Positions 35,201 through 43,816 of a stretch of DNA of 64,000 bases are shown in pieces (within the stretch, counting starts at the first letter, position 1; every line of letters begins with the position of its first letter). The stretch spans positions 1-64,000 of the forward strand of contig NZ_BOMV01000101.1 in the NCBI RefSeq assembly GCF_016862375.1, given 5' to 3'. The notes below the pieces were generated by a model. It was not told the origin of the DNA. It saw only the letters and a program-made list of their open reading frames with translations, and searched no databases. The position numbers and the translations under genes were made by a program. Origin of the DNA: Paractinoplanes rishiriensis (GTDB lineage Bacteria > Actinomycetota > Actinomycetes > Mycobacteriales > Micromonosporaceae).

Positions 35201-36451
35201 TCAGGCCTCACTTCGGTCGGGGTCGGCCGCCGCCGACGGCGGCGGTTCAGTGGTCTCCGCCTGCGTGGGTGCTGTGGTGGGTGGGGGCGCCGTCGGACTC
35301 GGCGTCGGCGTCGGCGGGCGCGTGGACGGCGTCGGATCGGGGGTCCGTCTGGTGGTACGCGTCGGACGCGCCGGTGTCCGGGTGCTCCCGCCGTCAGCCG
35401 GCCGGGTGGAGAGGGCTGGCGATGAGGCGACCGACGGCGCGGACGGTCCTGATGTGGCGGGGTTCGGGGTGCGGGGAAGCCAGCCGAACGGGTCGGTGAA
35501 GGCCACGGCGGTGCCGGCGCCGAGCAGCACCAGCAACGCCGCCAGCGCGAGGACGACCTGCGGTCGGCGGTGGTTGTCCGGCGAACCGTCCGGGAGAACA
35601 CCAAATGCGGCGGTCTCCTCGTTCCCCGGAGCCGCGCCCGCGGCGCGATCGGCGGCGGCGGCCATCGCGGCGGCCGACCGGAACCGGGCTGCCGGGTCCT
35701 TGGCGAGGGCAGTGGTGACCAGGCTGCGGGCCGCAGGCGGGATGTCCTCGGGCAGCGGCGGCGGATCGTCGTTGCGGTGCTGCATGGCGACTATCAGCGG
35801 ATTGTCGCCGAGGAACGGCGGGTGTCCGGACAGACAGTGGTAGGCCACGGCGCCGAGTGCGTACACATCGACGCCCGGTCCGAGGGTGCGTTTCGACACC
35901 TGTTCCGGTGCGATGTAGTCCGCGGTGCCGATCACTTCCCCCGCGCCGGTGAGTGCCGCGGACCGGCTGGACCGGGCCACGCCGAAATCGACCAGGACGA
36001 CGGTGCCGTCCGAGCGGATGATCATGTTGGCGGGTTTGACGTCACGATGGAGAATTCCGGCGTCGTGGACCGCCTGCAGCGCGCGAGCGGTCTGGGCCAC
36101 GACGGCCATGGTGTCGGCCAGGGTGAGCCGGCCGCGCTCCGCGATGCGCCGGTCCAGCGACTGTCCGTCCACGTAGGCCATGACCAGGTACGCGCCGTTG
36201 CCGGGTTCCCGTCCGAAGTCGTACACGTCGACGACGCCGGGGTGGTGCAGTGCGGCCATGGCGTGGGCTTCGTGCTCGAACCGGGTCTGGAACTGGGAGT
36301 CGACGGCCCGGTCGGGGCGCAGTGTCTTGACCGCGACCTGACGGGCCAGCACGGTGTCGGTGGCCAGCCACACGTCGCCCATACCGCCGGAGGCGATCCT
36401 GGCGTCGAGCCGGTACCGGCCGGCGAGTAACACTCCGGGCTCGTGCGGCAT
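35201..36451 (-). CDS. membrane Ser/Thr protein kinase
   Basis: A 416-residue Hanks-type kinase. Glycine loop IASGGMGDVW, lysine VAVKTLRP, catalytic loop HRDVKPANM (near 134-142), DFGVA, and APEQ lie in the first 260 residues. A single membrane helix (VVLALAALLVLLGAGTAVAF) near 320 is followed by a Pro/Thr/Ser-rich extracytoplasmic tail of about 80 residues without PASTA domains. GGAGGGAG lies before the ATG at 36451. It is 26 bp behind the polysaccharide synthase gene, so it probably belongs to the same operon and may regulate polymer synthesis. Confidence 0.92.
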   Translation of the reverse strand: MPHEPGVLLAGRYRLDARIASGGMGDVWLATDTVLARQVAVKTLRPDRAVDSQFQTRFEHEAHAMAALHHPGVVDVYDFGREPGNGAYLVMAYVDGQSLDRRIAERGRLTLADTMAVVAQTARALQAVHDAGILHRDVKPANMIIRSDGTVVLVDFGVARSSRSAALTGAGEVIGTADYIAPEQVSKRTLGPGVDVYALGAVAYHCLSGHPPFLGDNPLIVAMQHRNDDPPPLPEDIPPAARSLVTTALAKDPAARFRSAAAMAAAADRAAGAAPGNEETAAFGVLPDGSPDNHRRPQVVLALAALLVLLGAGTAVAFTDPFGWLPRTPNPATSGPSAPSVASSPALSTRPADGGSTRTPARPTRTTRRTPDPTPSTRPPTPTPSPTAPPPTTAPTQAETTEPPPSAAADPDRSEA

Positions 36452-36477
36452 CGCGGGTTTCTCCCTCCGCCGTTCGC

Positions 36478-38652
36478 TTAACCGGTCCCGGCCGGGACGG
36501 TGACCTCGCCGGTGCGGCGCATCTTCTGCCAGCGCAGTCGCCGCCCCGCCACGGCGGTCAGCGCCGAGTGGATGAGGACCAGATACATGAGCTGCCGGTA
36601 GGCCACCTGCTGCAGCGGCAAGGTCCACAGCGGGCGGAGCGGCTCACGGTCCAGGCGGAAGGCGACTACCGCCGTCACGGCCTGCACGACCATCATCGTG
36701 AGCCAGCCCACCGCGACCTCCCAGCGGTCGAGAAACACCAACCCGTACAGGGCCATGATGTCGAGCAGCGGCGCCAGCAGCGGCAACACCACCGTGAACA
36801 GGGTGATGACCAGGAGCCCTCGGCGCCCGAACCGGCCGGACGGCCCACCCTCGAGCACGGCCCGGCGGTGCTTCCACAACGCCTGCATCGTGCCGAAGCT
36901 CCATCGGTACCGCTGTTGCCACAGTTGACGCAGACCGGTCGGGGCCTCCGTCCAGGCGCGTGCGGAATCTTCGAAGACCACGCGCCAACCGGCCCGCTGG
37001 ACGGCGATGGTGAGGTCGGTGTCCTCGGCGAGTGTGTCGACCTTGAGGCCGCCCGCGTCGATCAGCGCCTGGCGGCGGAACGCGCCCAGCGCACCCGGGA
37101 TGGTCGCGATGCAGCCCAGCGTGTCGTAGAGCCTGCGGTCCAGGTTGAAGCCGACGACGTACTCGATGTGCTGCCACTTGCCGAGCAGGCCGCGCCGGTT
37201 GCCGACCTTCACGTTGCCGGATACCGCGCCGACGTGTGGGTTGGCGAACGGCTGCACGATCCGGTGGACCGAGTCGGGCTCCACCACGGTGTCCGCGTCC
37301 ACCATCACGATCAGGTCGTGGCGGGCGAACGCTACACCGGTGTTGAGCCCGGCCGCCTTGCCACCGGGCGGGGTGCGGATCACCCGGACGTTTCCCAGGC
37401 GCAGATCCCGCACCACCTTCCCGGTTTCGTCGGTCGAGGCGTCGTCCAGCACGATCACCTCGACACCGGGATGCGCCGACAGAGCGAGCGAACGCACCGC
37501 CGGGCCGATCGTCGTCGCCTCGTTGAACGCCGGAACGATGATCGTGACCGGGTCGGTCACCGGCGGGCCCCAGGACCAGGACGCGCCGCGGCGCCGGCGG
37601 GCGTGACCGGCGGCCAGGCCGAGGAGCAGGGCAGTACGGACGAGGATCAGCGCTCCGGCGCAGAACAGCAGGATCCAGAGCAGCCGGAGCACCAGGTCCG
37701 CGGCGTGGATCATCCACACCAGCGCCCAGCCACGGGCCTTCGGCGCGAGGCCGGCGGGCGGGTTGGCCGGCGGGATCCGCCCGGCCAGCGCCTCGGAGAC
37801 GGTGCTGAACCGGTAGCCGCGTTCCTGCAGGCGGGGGATCAACCGGTCCAGGGCGGCGACGGTTTGCGACCGGTCCCCACCGGCGTCGTGCAGGAGGACG
37901 ACCGCTCCGGCGCCGGCGCGTGGTGTCGCCTGCCGGACGATCGTCTCGGCTCCCGGCCGTCGCCAGTCCTCGCTGTCCAGGTCGTTGAGCACGGTCAGGT
38001 CGCCCTGGTGGGCAGCCTCCCGCAGCGTCGGAATGTCGGCGTTGTCGAGGGCGTCGGCCACGGAGGAGTACGGCGGGCGGTACAGCGTCGTCGAGCGACC
38101 GGTGGTGTACGCGATCGCGGCCTGAGTCGTGGAGTGCTCCAGCCGGCGCAGCCAGGCCGGCAACCCCGGCACCCGCGGATGGGTGAAGGTGTGCACGCCG
38201 ATCTCGTGTCCCTCGGCGACGACCCGGTCGGCCAGGCCGGCGTTCCGGACGACCTGCGAGCCGATCACGAAGAACGTGCCATGTACCCGGTGCCGGCGCA
38301 GCACCTCGAGAATCCGTGGAGTCCACTGCGGGTCGGGCCCGTCATCGAAGGTCAGCGCGATCGTCCGGGCCGGCATCCGATAGGTGCGTGGCGAGTCGCG
38401 GGAGAGGTCGATGACCGGCCCGCCGGAGCGTATGGCCGCGGGCACGGCACCGGCCGGGCGGCCGTCCTGGGCCGAACTGTCCGGGGCGAACTCGGCGCGG
38501 AGATAGGCCTCCACCACCAGCATGTTGCCGATCAGCGCGAACAGCGCGAAGACGACCAGGACCCGGAGCAGCAGCCGGCGCCGGCGCAGCGCCGGGATCT
38601 GCCCTGTCGTCAGTCCGGACTCGGCGGGACGTTCGCCGTGATAGATCGTCAT
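36478..38652 (-). CDS. bifunctional polysaccharide deacetylase / GT2 synthase, PNAG-type
   Basis: A 724-residue membrane fusion. After a first helix, residues about 90-285 are a NodB deacetylase (TFDDGPDPQW; HTFTHPRVPG; YRPPYSS; LLHDAGGDR). A helical stretch leads to a GT2 processive glycosyltransferase (about 360-600) with VDADTVVEP, EDTDLT and QQRYRW, then three or four more helices. The order deacetylase-synthase in one chain is known in actinobacteria, for example the MatB protein of Streptomyces linked to poly-N-acetylglucosamine (PNAG). PNAG or a similar surface polysaccharide is the probable product. It starts in an ATGA overlap with the small membrane gene before it. Confidence 0.88.
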   Translation of the reverse strand: MTIYHGERPAESGLTTGQIPALRRRRLLLRVLVVFALFALIGNMLVVEAYLRAEFAPDSSAQDGRPAGAVPAAIRSGGPVIDLSRDSPRTYRMPARTIALTFDDGPDPQWTPRILEVLRRHRVHGTFFVIGSQVVRNAGLADRVVAEGHEIGVHTFTHPRVPGLPAWLRRLEHSTTQAAIAYTTGRSTTLYRPPYSSVADALDNADIPTLREAAHQGDLTVLNDLDSEDWRRPGAETIVRQATPRAGAGAVVLLHDAGGDRSQTVAALDRLIPRLQERGYRFSTVSEALAGRIPPANPPAGLAPKARGWALVWMIHAADLVLRLLWILLFCAGALILVRTALLLGLAAGHARRRRGASWSWGPPVTDPVTIIVPAFNEATTIGPAVRSLALSAHPGVEVIVLDDASTDETGKVVRDLRLGNVRVIRTPPGGKAAGLNTGVAFARHDLIVMVDADTVVEPDSVHRIVQPFANPHVGAVSGNVKVGNRRGLLGKWQHIEYVVGFNLDRRLYDTLGCIATIPGALGAFRRQALIDAGGLKVDTLAEDTDLTIAVQRAGWRVVFEDSARAWTEAPTGLRQLWQQRYRWSFGTMQALWKHRRAVLEGGPSGRFGRRGLLVITLFTVVLPLLAPLLDIMALYGLVFLDRWEVAVGWLTMMVVQAVTAVVAFRLDREPLRPLWTLPLQQVAYRQLMYLVLIHSALTAVAGRRLRWQKMRRTGEVTVPAGTG

Positions 38653-38930
38653 CGGGGTGCACCGCCGCTGATCTGGCTGAGCCAGAAGGCCAGCAGCGCC
38701 AGCAGGAGCAGAAACACGATCCCGTACGACAGCCGCCGCAGGCGCCGGCGACGCACCCGGCTGTCGTCGGCGAACACCGGCGTCGGCAGTTCGTCCAAGC
38801 GAACCACATCCGTGGGGGCGTGCTCGTTCGGCCGCACCCGGCCGACCACCCGGCTGACCCGCACCCGCCCCACGACCCGTCCCACCGCGCGGGGCGTCGG
38901 TCCTCGTCGGGTCCGCCGTTGCAACGACAT
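38649..38930 (-). CDS. small membrane protein of the polysaccharide operon
   Basis: A 93-residue protein with a very basic N-terminal part (RRTRRGPTPRAVGRVVGRVR), a middle acidic part and one C-terminal helix (YGIVFLLLLALLAFWLSQIS). It is the first gene of the operon; its stop overlaps the next start as ATGA (38652-38649). Comparable short partners stand beside other synthases (for instance PgaD/IcaD-like), which is a positional analogy only. Confidence 0.75.
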   Translation of the reverse strand: MSLQRRTRRGPTPRAVGRVVGRVRVSRVVGRVRPNEHAPTDVVRLDELPTPVFADDSRVRRRRLRRLSYGIVFLLLLALLAFWLSQISGGAPR

Positions 38931-39105
38931 GGGTGATCCTGACTTCGGCCGCAGCCGGAATTGCGTGCTCGTGAACAGCCCCGTGCGAGGAACGCACCTG
39001 ATCGCTGCGGTCGCGCCACGGTCAGCTACCTGCCACCGGGTTCTGGGGCGACACGTCCGACCCTACGCCTGTCCACGCCGGCCGGCAGCGGCGCCGGATG
39101 CCGCC

Positions 39106-39996
39106 TCAGCCGGCCGCGCGCCAGCTGCTGGGGACGCCGGGCACGGCGGTGGAATATGCCCCGCGACCGTCGCGGCGCATCAACCAGATCACCGGGTCGG
39201 TGGTGACGCCGGGGAAGTCCGGGTCGTGGGCGCCCGGGCCGCGGCCGTAGGCCAGCCAGCGTCCGTCCGGCGACCAGACCGGACTGGTCTCCTGCACCTC
39301 GGGGGTGTCGGTGAGGCGGCGGACGGCGCCGGAGGGAACCGTCACCACCCACAGGTCGCCGAGGGCCTCGACCGCCAGCGATCGGCCGTCCGGGTTCCAG
39401 TCCAGCCGGTACGCGCCGGGCAGCGCGGCGAGGTCTCGGCCGGATACCCCGTCGGCGCTGTACACCCGAACAGCGGCGTAGTTCGCGGTGGCGAACCGGC
39501 GGCCGCCGGGTGCCCACGCCGCGACGAGGTCGTTGCTGTCGTGCGCGCTGGTGAGGTTCACCGGCGGCACGGAGGATCCGTCCCGGTGTACGGCGACGAT
39601 GTCACCCCAGCTCTCCACGGTGATCCATCGGCCGTCCGGCGACCAGCGGGGGAAGCCGATCCCCAGATTGGGCGCGCCCAAATTCCGGTCGTCACTGCCG
39701 TCGGCGGCCATGTGATGAACGTTGATGTCCCGCAGATACGCGATCCGGAAGCCGGTGGGTGAGTAGTCCGGTGACGACGCCCAGAACAGCTGCAGACCGA
39801 AGTCCTGCCGTCCCCAGCCGGTCGGCCGTACGCTCTTGAGCGTTCCGCTGCCGGCGGTCGAGCCGTCGAAATCGAGGTAGAGGATGCGGCCGCCGGGCGC
39901 TGGCCGAGGTGCCGCCGCGGCCGGTGAACTCAGCACCGTCATCGCCAGCAGGCCGCCGAGTGCCGCGAGAGTGATCGTGCGCTGTCTTGTGCCCAT
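39106..39996 (-). CDS. secreted TolB-like beta-propeller protein (copy 2)
   Basis: A 296-residue paralogue of the protein at 34175-35062. Sec signal TITLAALGGLLAMTVLS, then blades RWSPDGRWITVESWGD, DWNPDGRSLAVEALGD and VWSPDGRWLAYGRGPG. The C-terminal third is nearly identical between the two, the N-terminal blades have drifted. Their upstream regions also share GTGTCC...GTGATT...CCG.ACCC. It lies in front of the polysaccharide operon on the same strand, 175 bp away. CAGGAGTTCACG precedes the ATG. Confidence 0.82.
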   Translation of the reverse strand: MGTRQRTITLAALGGLLAMTVLSSPAAAAPRPAPGGRILYLDFDGSTAGSGTLKSVRPTGWGRQDFGLQLFWASSPDYSPTGFRIAYLRDINVHHMAADGSDDRNLGAPNLGIGFPRWSPDGRWITVESWGDIVAVHRDGSSVPPVNLTSAHDSNDLVAAWAPGGRRFATANYAAVRVYSADGVSGRDLAALPGAYRLDWNPDGRSLAVEALGDLWVVTVPSGAVRRLTDTPEVQETSPVWSPDGRWLAYGRGPGAHDPDFPGVTTDPVIWLMRRDGRGAYSTAVPGVPSSWRAAG

Positions 39997-40075
39997 CGTG
40001 AACTCCTGTCGGTACAGCAGAGCGGCGTGACCCAGGGTCGGGAATCACCGGGACACCCGACCATCCTCCCCGCCG

Positions 40076-41398
40076 TCAGGTATTGCTGGAGTGCGGCCGC
40101 TCCTCCCGCGGGACTGCCGTTCCGGGTGCTTCCACAGTTGTCGTCGAAGCGTCCAGCGCCGTCGCCTCGGTCACCTCGCGCCGGTCCTTGAAGAGAATCA
40201 GGAACAGAATCATCACCACGCCGGCGATGGCGGCCGGGATGATCCAGATCTGTGTCCAGTTGTGGCCGTCGGCGGTGGCGAAGCGGTCGACGATGGGGCC
40301 CGCCAGGAGCGAGCCGATCAGGATGCCGACGCCGTATGTGGCCAGGGTGATCAGTCCTTGGGCTGCGCTGCGGAACCGATGACCCGCGAACTTGTCGGTG
40401 TAGATCTGCCCGGCGACGAAGAAGAAGTCGTAGCAGATGCCGTGCAGGACGATGCCCAGCAGGAGCATCCAGTAGAGGTTCCCGGCGTCGCCGAAAGCGA
40501 AGAAGACGTACCGCAGACCCCATGCCGCCATGCCGATGGCCAGCGTGAGCTTCACCCCTAGGCGTACCAGGAGGAGTGGCATGAGCAGGAGGAACAGTAC
40601 CTCGGAGACCTGCCCGAGCGACTGCACCGCAGCGGCGGACCGTACGCCCTGCTCATTGAGGAAGAGGTTGGTGAAGTTGTAGTAGAACGCGAGTGGAATG
40701 CAGATCGCGATGGAGGAGAGGAAGAACACCAGGTAGGAACGGTTCTTCAGGAGACCGACCGCCTCCAGTCCGAGGATGTCCCGGACGGTCGCCTTCTCGC
40801 CGTGACGGGTCGGTGGGGTGGCGGGCAGCAGGAAACTGAACACACCCAGGATCAGCGACGCGACGGCGGCCATCCGGAAAGTCGAGGTGAGTTGTCCTTC
40901 CTGTTCCCAGGCCAGCCAGCCGATAGCCACTCCGGCGACGATCCACCCGATGGTGCCGAGCACCCGTACCGCCGGGAATTGCTTTTCCGGATTGGTCATC
41001 TGACGGAACGAAACGGAATTTACCAGGGCCAGCGTGGGCATGTAGAGAATCATGTACGCGAGGATGATGGGAAAGAACGTCTCGAACGTGGACTGGTTGG
41101 AAGCCCAGAACAACAGCGCGGCACCGGCGATGTGCAGGACGCCGAGCACTTTCTGGGCGGAGAAATATTGATCGGCGATGAGGCCGATGATGAATGGTGC
41201 AGCGATGGCGCCGAGAGACTGGGTCAGGTAAGCGAGGCTGATCTGGCTTCCCGAGGCCGACAGGCTGGTGTCGAGGAACGTGCCCATGGTGACGAACCAA
41301 GCGCCCCAGACGAAGAACTCAAGAAACATCATCAAGGAGAGCTTCAGGCGCGTGGCGCTGCTGATCCTGCCTTGAGGCTGAGCGGTCGAAGCCGTCAT
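40076..41398 (-). CDS. MFS transporter, nucleoside-permease-like
   Basis: A 440-residue, twelve-helix transporter of the NupG/XapB-like MFS group: SLMMFLEFFVWGAWFVTMGT in helix 1, YLTQSLGAIAAPFIIGLIAD in helix 2, and a central loop before helix 7. It probably imports a nucleoside or, given the neighbours, a sugar or polyol by proton symport. It follows the Gfo/Idh oxidoreductase by 46 bp on the same strand. The ATG at 41398 (MTASTAQPQG) is chosen because GAGGAGACACC precedes it. The C-terminal 30 residues are polar and cytoplasmic. Confidence 0.87.
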   Translation of the reverse strand: MTASTAQPQGRISSATRLKLSLMMFLEFFVWGAWFVTMGTFLDTSLSASGSQISLAYLTQSLGAIAAPFIIGLIADQYFSAQKVLGVLHIAGAALLFWASNQSTFETFFPIILAYMILYMPTLALVNSVSFRQMTNPEKQFPAVRVLGTIGWIVAGVAIGWLAWEQEGQLTSTFRMAAVASLILGVFSFLLPATPPTRHGEKATVRDILGLEAVGLLKNRSYLVFFLSSIAICIPLAFYYNFTNLFLNEQGVRSAAAVQSLGQVSEVLFLLLMPLLLVRLGVKLTLAIGMAAWGLRYVFFAFGDAGNLYWMLLLGIVLHGICYDFFFVAGQIYTDKFAGHRFRSAAQGLITLATYGVGILIGSLLAGPIVDRFATADGHNWTQIWIIPAAIAGVVMILFLILFKDRREVTEATALDASTTTVEAPGTAVPREERPHSSNT

Positions 41399-41444
41399 GT
41401 GGTGTCTCCTCAACGAAGTGGTCGGCGCGGTGGAGATCCGGGCC

Positions 41445-42452
41445 TCATGCGGGTACCTGCACCCAGCAGCCGCCGGCCGCGGAGGTCAGGACGGCGTCGG
41501 TGACCAGGGCGGCACGCAGGCCGTCGTCGAACGTGGGGAGCCCGTCGGGCGGAAGACCCGCGGCGGCGGCGTAGACGTCGGCGACGAACGCGGTGAAACA
41601 GTCGAGGTAGCCCTGCGGGTGGCCGGCCGGGACGACGTTGTAGCGGGCGGCGTCGCCGGTTGAGGACTCGCCGCCGCGGTGCACGACAGTGTTCTGCTCG
41701 CGCTCGCCCACCCACAGCGAGTCGGGGAGTTCCTGGTCGAACTGCAGCGATTGGTCCGCACCGTCGAGCGAAAACCACAGTCGGTTCTTCCGGCCGGGTG
41801 AGACCTGGCTGATCACCATGGCACCGATCGCTCCGCGGTCGGTTTCGAACATGACCGTGGCGGCGTCCTCGGTGTCCGGCTGGGGGTGACCGATCCCCCG
41901 TGGGACGGTCGTCATACGGGCGACGAGGCGGGTGATGCGGTGCCCGGTGGTGAATTCGACGAGGTCACACCAATGCACTCCGATGTCGCCGAAGGCGCGG
42001 GAACCGCCGCCGAGCGCCGCCTCGAGCCGCCAGTCGTGGTCGTCGGGACGCGACAGCCAGTCCTGCAGGTAGGACCCGTGCACCAGGCGCAGGGCGCCGA
42101 CATCGCCGCGACGTACCCGTCCGCGTGCGTCCCGCACGGTGGGGTAGAAGCGGTACACGAAGGGCTTCTCGCAGATCACGTGTTTGCCGGCGGTGATCGC
42201 GCGCTCGGCCACCGGCGCGTGCAGGTGATTGGGCGTGCAAATGTGGACGACCTCGATGTCGTCAGCTTCGACAAGTTCGGCCACGGACGAGGCCGGTCGC
42301 TCCGCCGACAGCCGGACAGCGGCGGCTGCCGTCGAGGTCGCGTCGCGGGAGGAGACAGCGACGAGGACACCGCCGGCCGCCCGTACGGCGCGCGCGTGGA
42401 CCTCGCCGATGAAACCGGCACCGACGATCCCGGATCGGGGGCGATCTGCCAC
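41445..42452 (-). CDS. Gfo/Idh/MocA-family oxidoreductase
   Basis: A 335-residue NAD(P)-dependent sugar or inositol dehydrogenase. The Rossmann start SGIVGAGFIGEVHARAVRAAG is at residues 7-27, the EKPF motif (VICEKPFVYR) near 94, and the catalytic GGGSRAFGDIGVHWCDLVE near 165-185 with the Gxxx-D-x-G-x-H pattern. It starts with GTG at 42452 after GAGGGATGCACA. With the isomerase divergent from it and the transporter behind it, an oxidation or epimerisation route for an imported sugar is likely. Confidence 0.92.
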   Translation of the reverse strand: MADRPRSGIVGAGFIGEVHARAVRAAGGVLVAVSSRDATSTAAAAVRLSAERPASSVAELVEADDIEVVHICTPNHLHAPVAERAITAGKHVICEKPFVYRFYPTVRDARGRVRRGDVGALRLVHGSYLQDWLSRPDDHDWRLEAALGGGSRAFGDIGVHWCDLVEFTTGHRITRLVARMTTVPRGIGHPQPDTEDAATVMFETDRGAIGAMVISQVSPGRKNRLWFSLDGADQSLQFDQELPDSLWVGEREQNTVVHRGGESSTGDAARYNVVPAGHPQGYLDCFTAFVADVYAAAAGLPPDGLPTFDDGLRAALVTDAVLTSAAGGCWVQVPA

Positions 42453-42843
42453 TGTGCATCCCTCAAATCGTCAGTGATGGGGATCACACTTTGCATCCGT
42501 AATAGCACGTCCGGGTGGAGCGCGCACGCCGGCCACCTCGACGACCGCAAGCGAATCATTAGATATGGAGATCATTTCTGTCTCTTTATGCAGCTGCATG
42601 AAGGGAGCTGTCAATACTCGGACGTCGAAGTCGTCCTCTGTCGTGAAAGGTCACCCTGTTCACCCATCGCGAAACGTCGATCGAGACATGTGATGCCCTT
42701 CACAGGCATTGGCAATGGTGGTTAGCTCACACATGCGCCGCGTCTCTTTGCGGCTGCCGTTGATTGTCCTTTTGACGCACCTCCAGACCGCAGCGCCGAC
42801 GTCGTCGCGGTCCGCCCTTTCGCGGGCCGGGAAGGAGAGGCAC
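42453..42843. promoter_or_regulatory. divergent promoter region with 12-bp palindrome
   Basis: A 391-bp gap between two divergent sugar genes. It is locally AT-rich around 42530-42620 and contains a perfect palindrome ATGCAGCTGCAT at 42588-42599, plus two direct copies of ATCATT (near 42556 and 42571). These are candidate operator sites for a repressor not encoded here. No gene is supported in it. Confidence 0.5.
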
Positions 42844-43812
42844 ATGTACACCGCTCACACCGATGGGGTGAAGTCTGCCGAGACGGGACGGCCGGTCGGC
42901 CGACGCGATCTCCTACGCTCAGGCGCTGTGGTGGTCGCGGCCGCCGGCGCGGCGAGCCTGGTCGCCGCGCCCGCCGGGGCCGCGCCCGCCATCCGCTCCG
43001 CCTCCGCCGGTCGCCGGCGGGTCCCGGTCGACCGGATCAGCATCCAGCTCTACACCGTGCGCGACGCGCTCGCGGACGACCCGGCAGGCACCCTCGCGGC
43101 GCTCGCCAACATCGGCTACACCAGGGTCGAGGTCGCCGGGACCGCGGGCCTGACGGCGGCCGCCTTTCGCGCGTTGCTCGACGCCAACCAGATCCGGGCC
43201 ACCTCCGGGCATTTCGGCATCCCGCAACCGTTCGACGCGGCCGCCTGGCGGGCGACACTCGCCGACGCCCGCACGCTGGGCTGCCGCTACGTCGTGCATC
43301 CGTTCTTCGGTGTCGGTCCGAACGGCCCGATCCGGGACGCCGCCGTCTGGCGTGCCTTCGCCCAGGACCTCAACCGAGCCGGCGCCATGGCCCGTGAGGC
43401 CGGATTCCGGTTCGGCTACCACAACCACCACTTCGAGTTCCTGCCGCTGGGTGACGAGTCCGGGCGGACGGCGTTCGACCTGCTCACCACGGTCACCGAA
43501 CGGCGCCTCGTACACCTGGAACTTGATCTTTACTGGTCGTGGCGCGGTGCCGCCGACCCGGTGGACGTGATCCGCGCGAACCGCGGACGAGTACTGCAGT
43601 TCCACGTCAAGGACATGAACATCGACAGCGGATTCGCCGACCTGGGTACCGGCCTGATCGATTTCCGCCGCATCTTCGCGCAGTCCGACCTGGCCGGGGT
43701 CGAGGAGTACATCGTCGAGCGGGACGACGCCGGTACCGGCGACCGGGAGCCCGAGGACGCCCTGGACACCGCGGCCGTCGGCTACCGCTTCCTGCGGAAC
43801 ATCCGGTTCTGA
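42844..43812 (+). CDS. exported sugar phosphate isomerase/epimerase-like TIM barrel
   Basis: A 322-residue protein with a twin-arginine signal (GRRDLLRSGAVVVAAAGAAS, then AAPAGAAP). The barrel is of the xylose-isomerase-like AP-endonuclease-2 superfamily: RISIQLYTVRDAL, TRVEVAGTAGLTAAAFRALL, YHNHHFEFLP (metal ligands), HLELDLYWSWRG and QFHVKDMN. Exported members are often partners of Gfo/Idh oxidoreductases in 3-keto-sugar routes. GGGAAGGAGAGGCAC precedes the ATG at 42844. It is followed 4 bp later by the dehydrogenase gene. Confidence 0.88.
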   Translation: MYTAHTDGVKSAETGRPVGRRDLLRSGAVVVAAAGAASLVAAPAGAAPAIRSASAGRRRVPVDRISIQLYTVRDALADDPAGTLAALANIGYTRVEVAGTAGLTAAAFRALLDANQIRATSGHFGIPQPFDAAAWRATLADARTLGCRYVVHPFFGVGPNGPIRDAAVWRAFAQDLNRAGAMAREAGFRFGYHNHHFEFLPLGDESGRTAFDLLTTVTERRLVHLELDLYWSWRGAADPVDVIRANRGRVLQFHVKDMNIDSGFADLGTGLIDFRRIFAQSDLAGVEEYIVERDDAGTGDREPEDALDTAAVGYRFLRNIRF

Positions 43813-43816
43813 CGCG

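Noticed and set aside
36568..39762. A 1064-codon open frame on the plus strand
   Set aside because: It runs antisense to the polysaccharide synthase, the small membrane gene and the TolB-like gene, all with firm domain evidence; its composition is unlike a protein.
35062..40060. The upstream regions of the two TolB-like genes as further copies of the delta-60 leader
   Set aside because: They share a GTGA..CC..GACC string with it but do not form the same hairpin over the ribosome-binding site; the similarity is too weak to claim.
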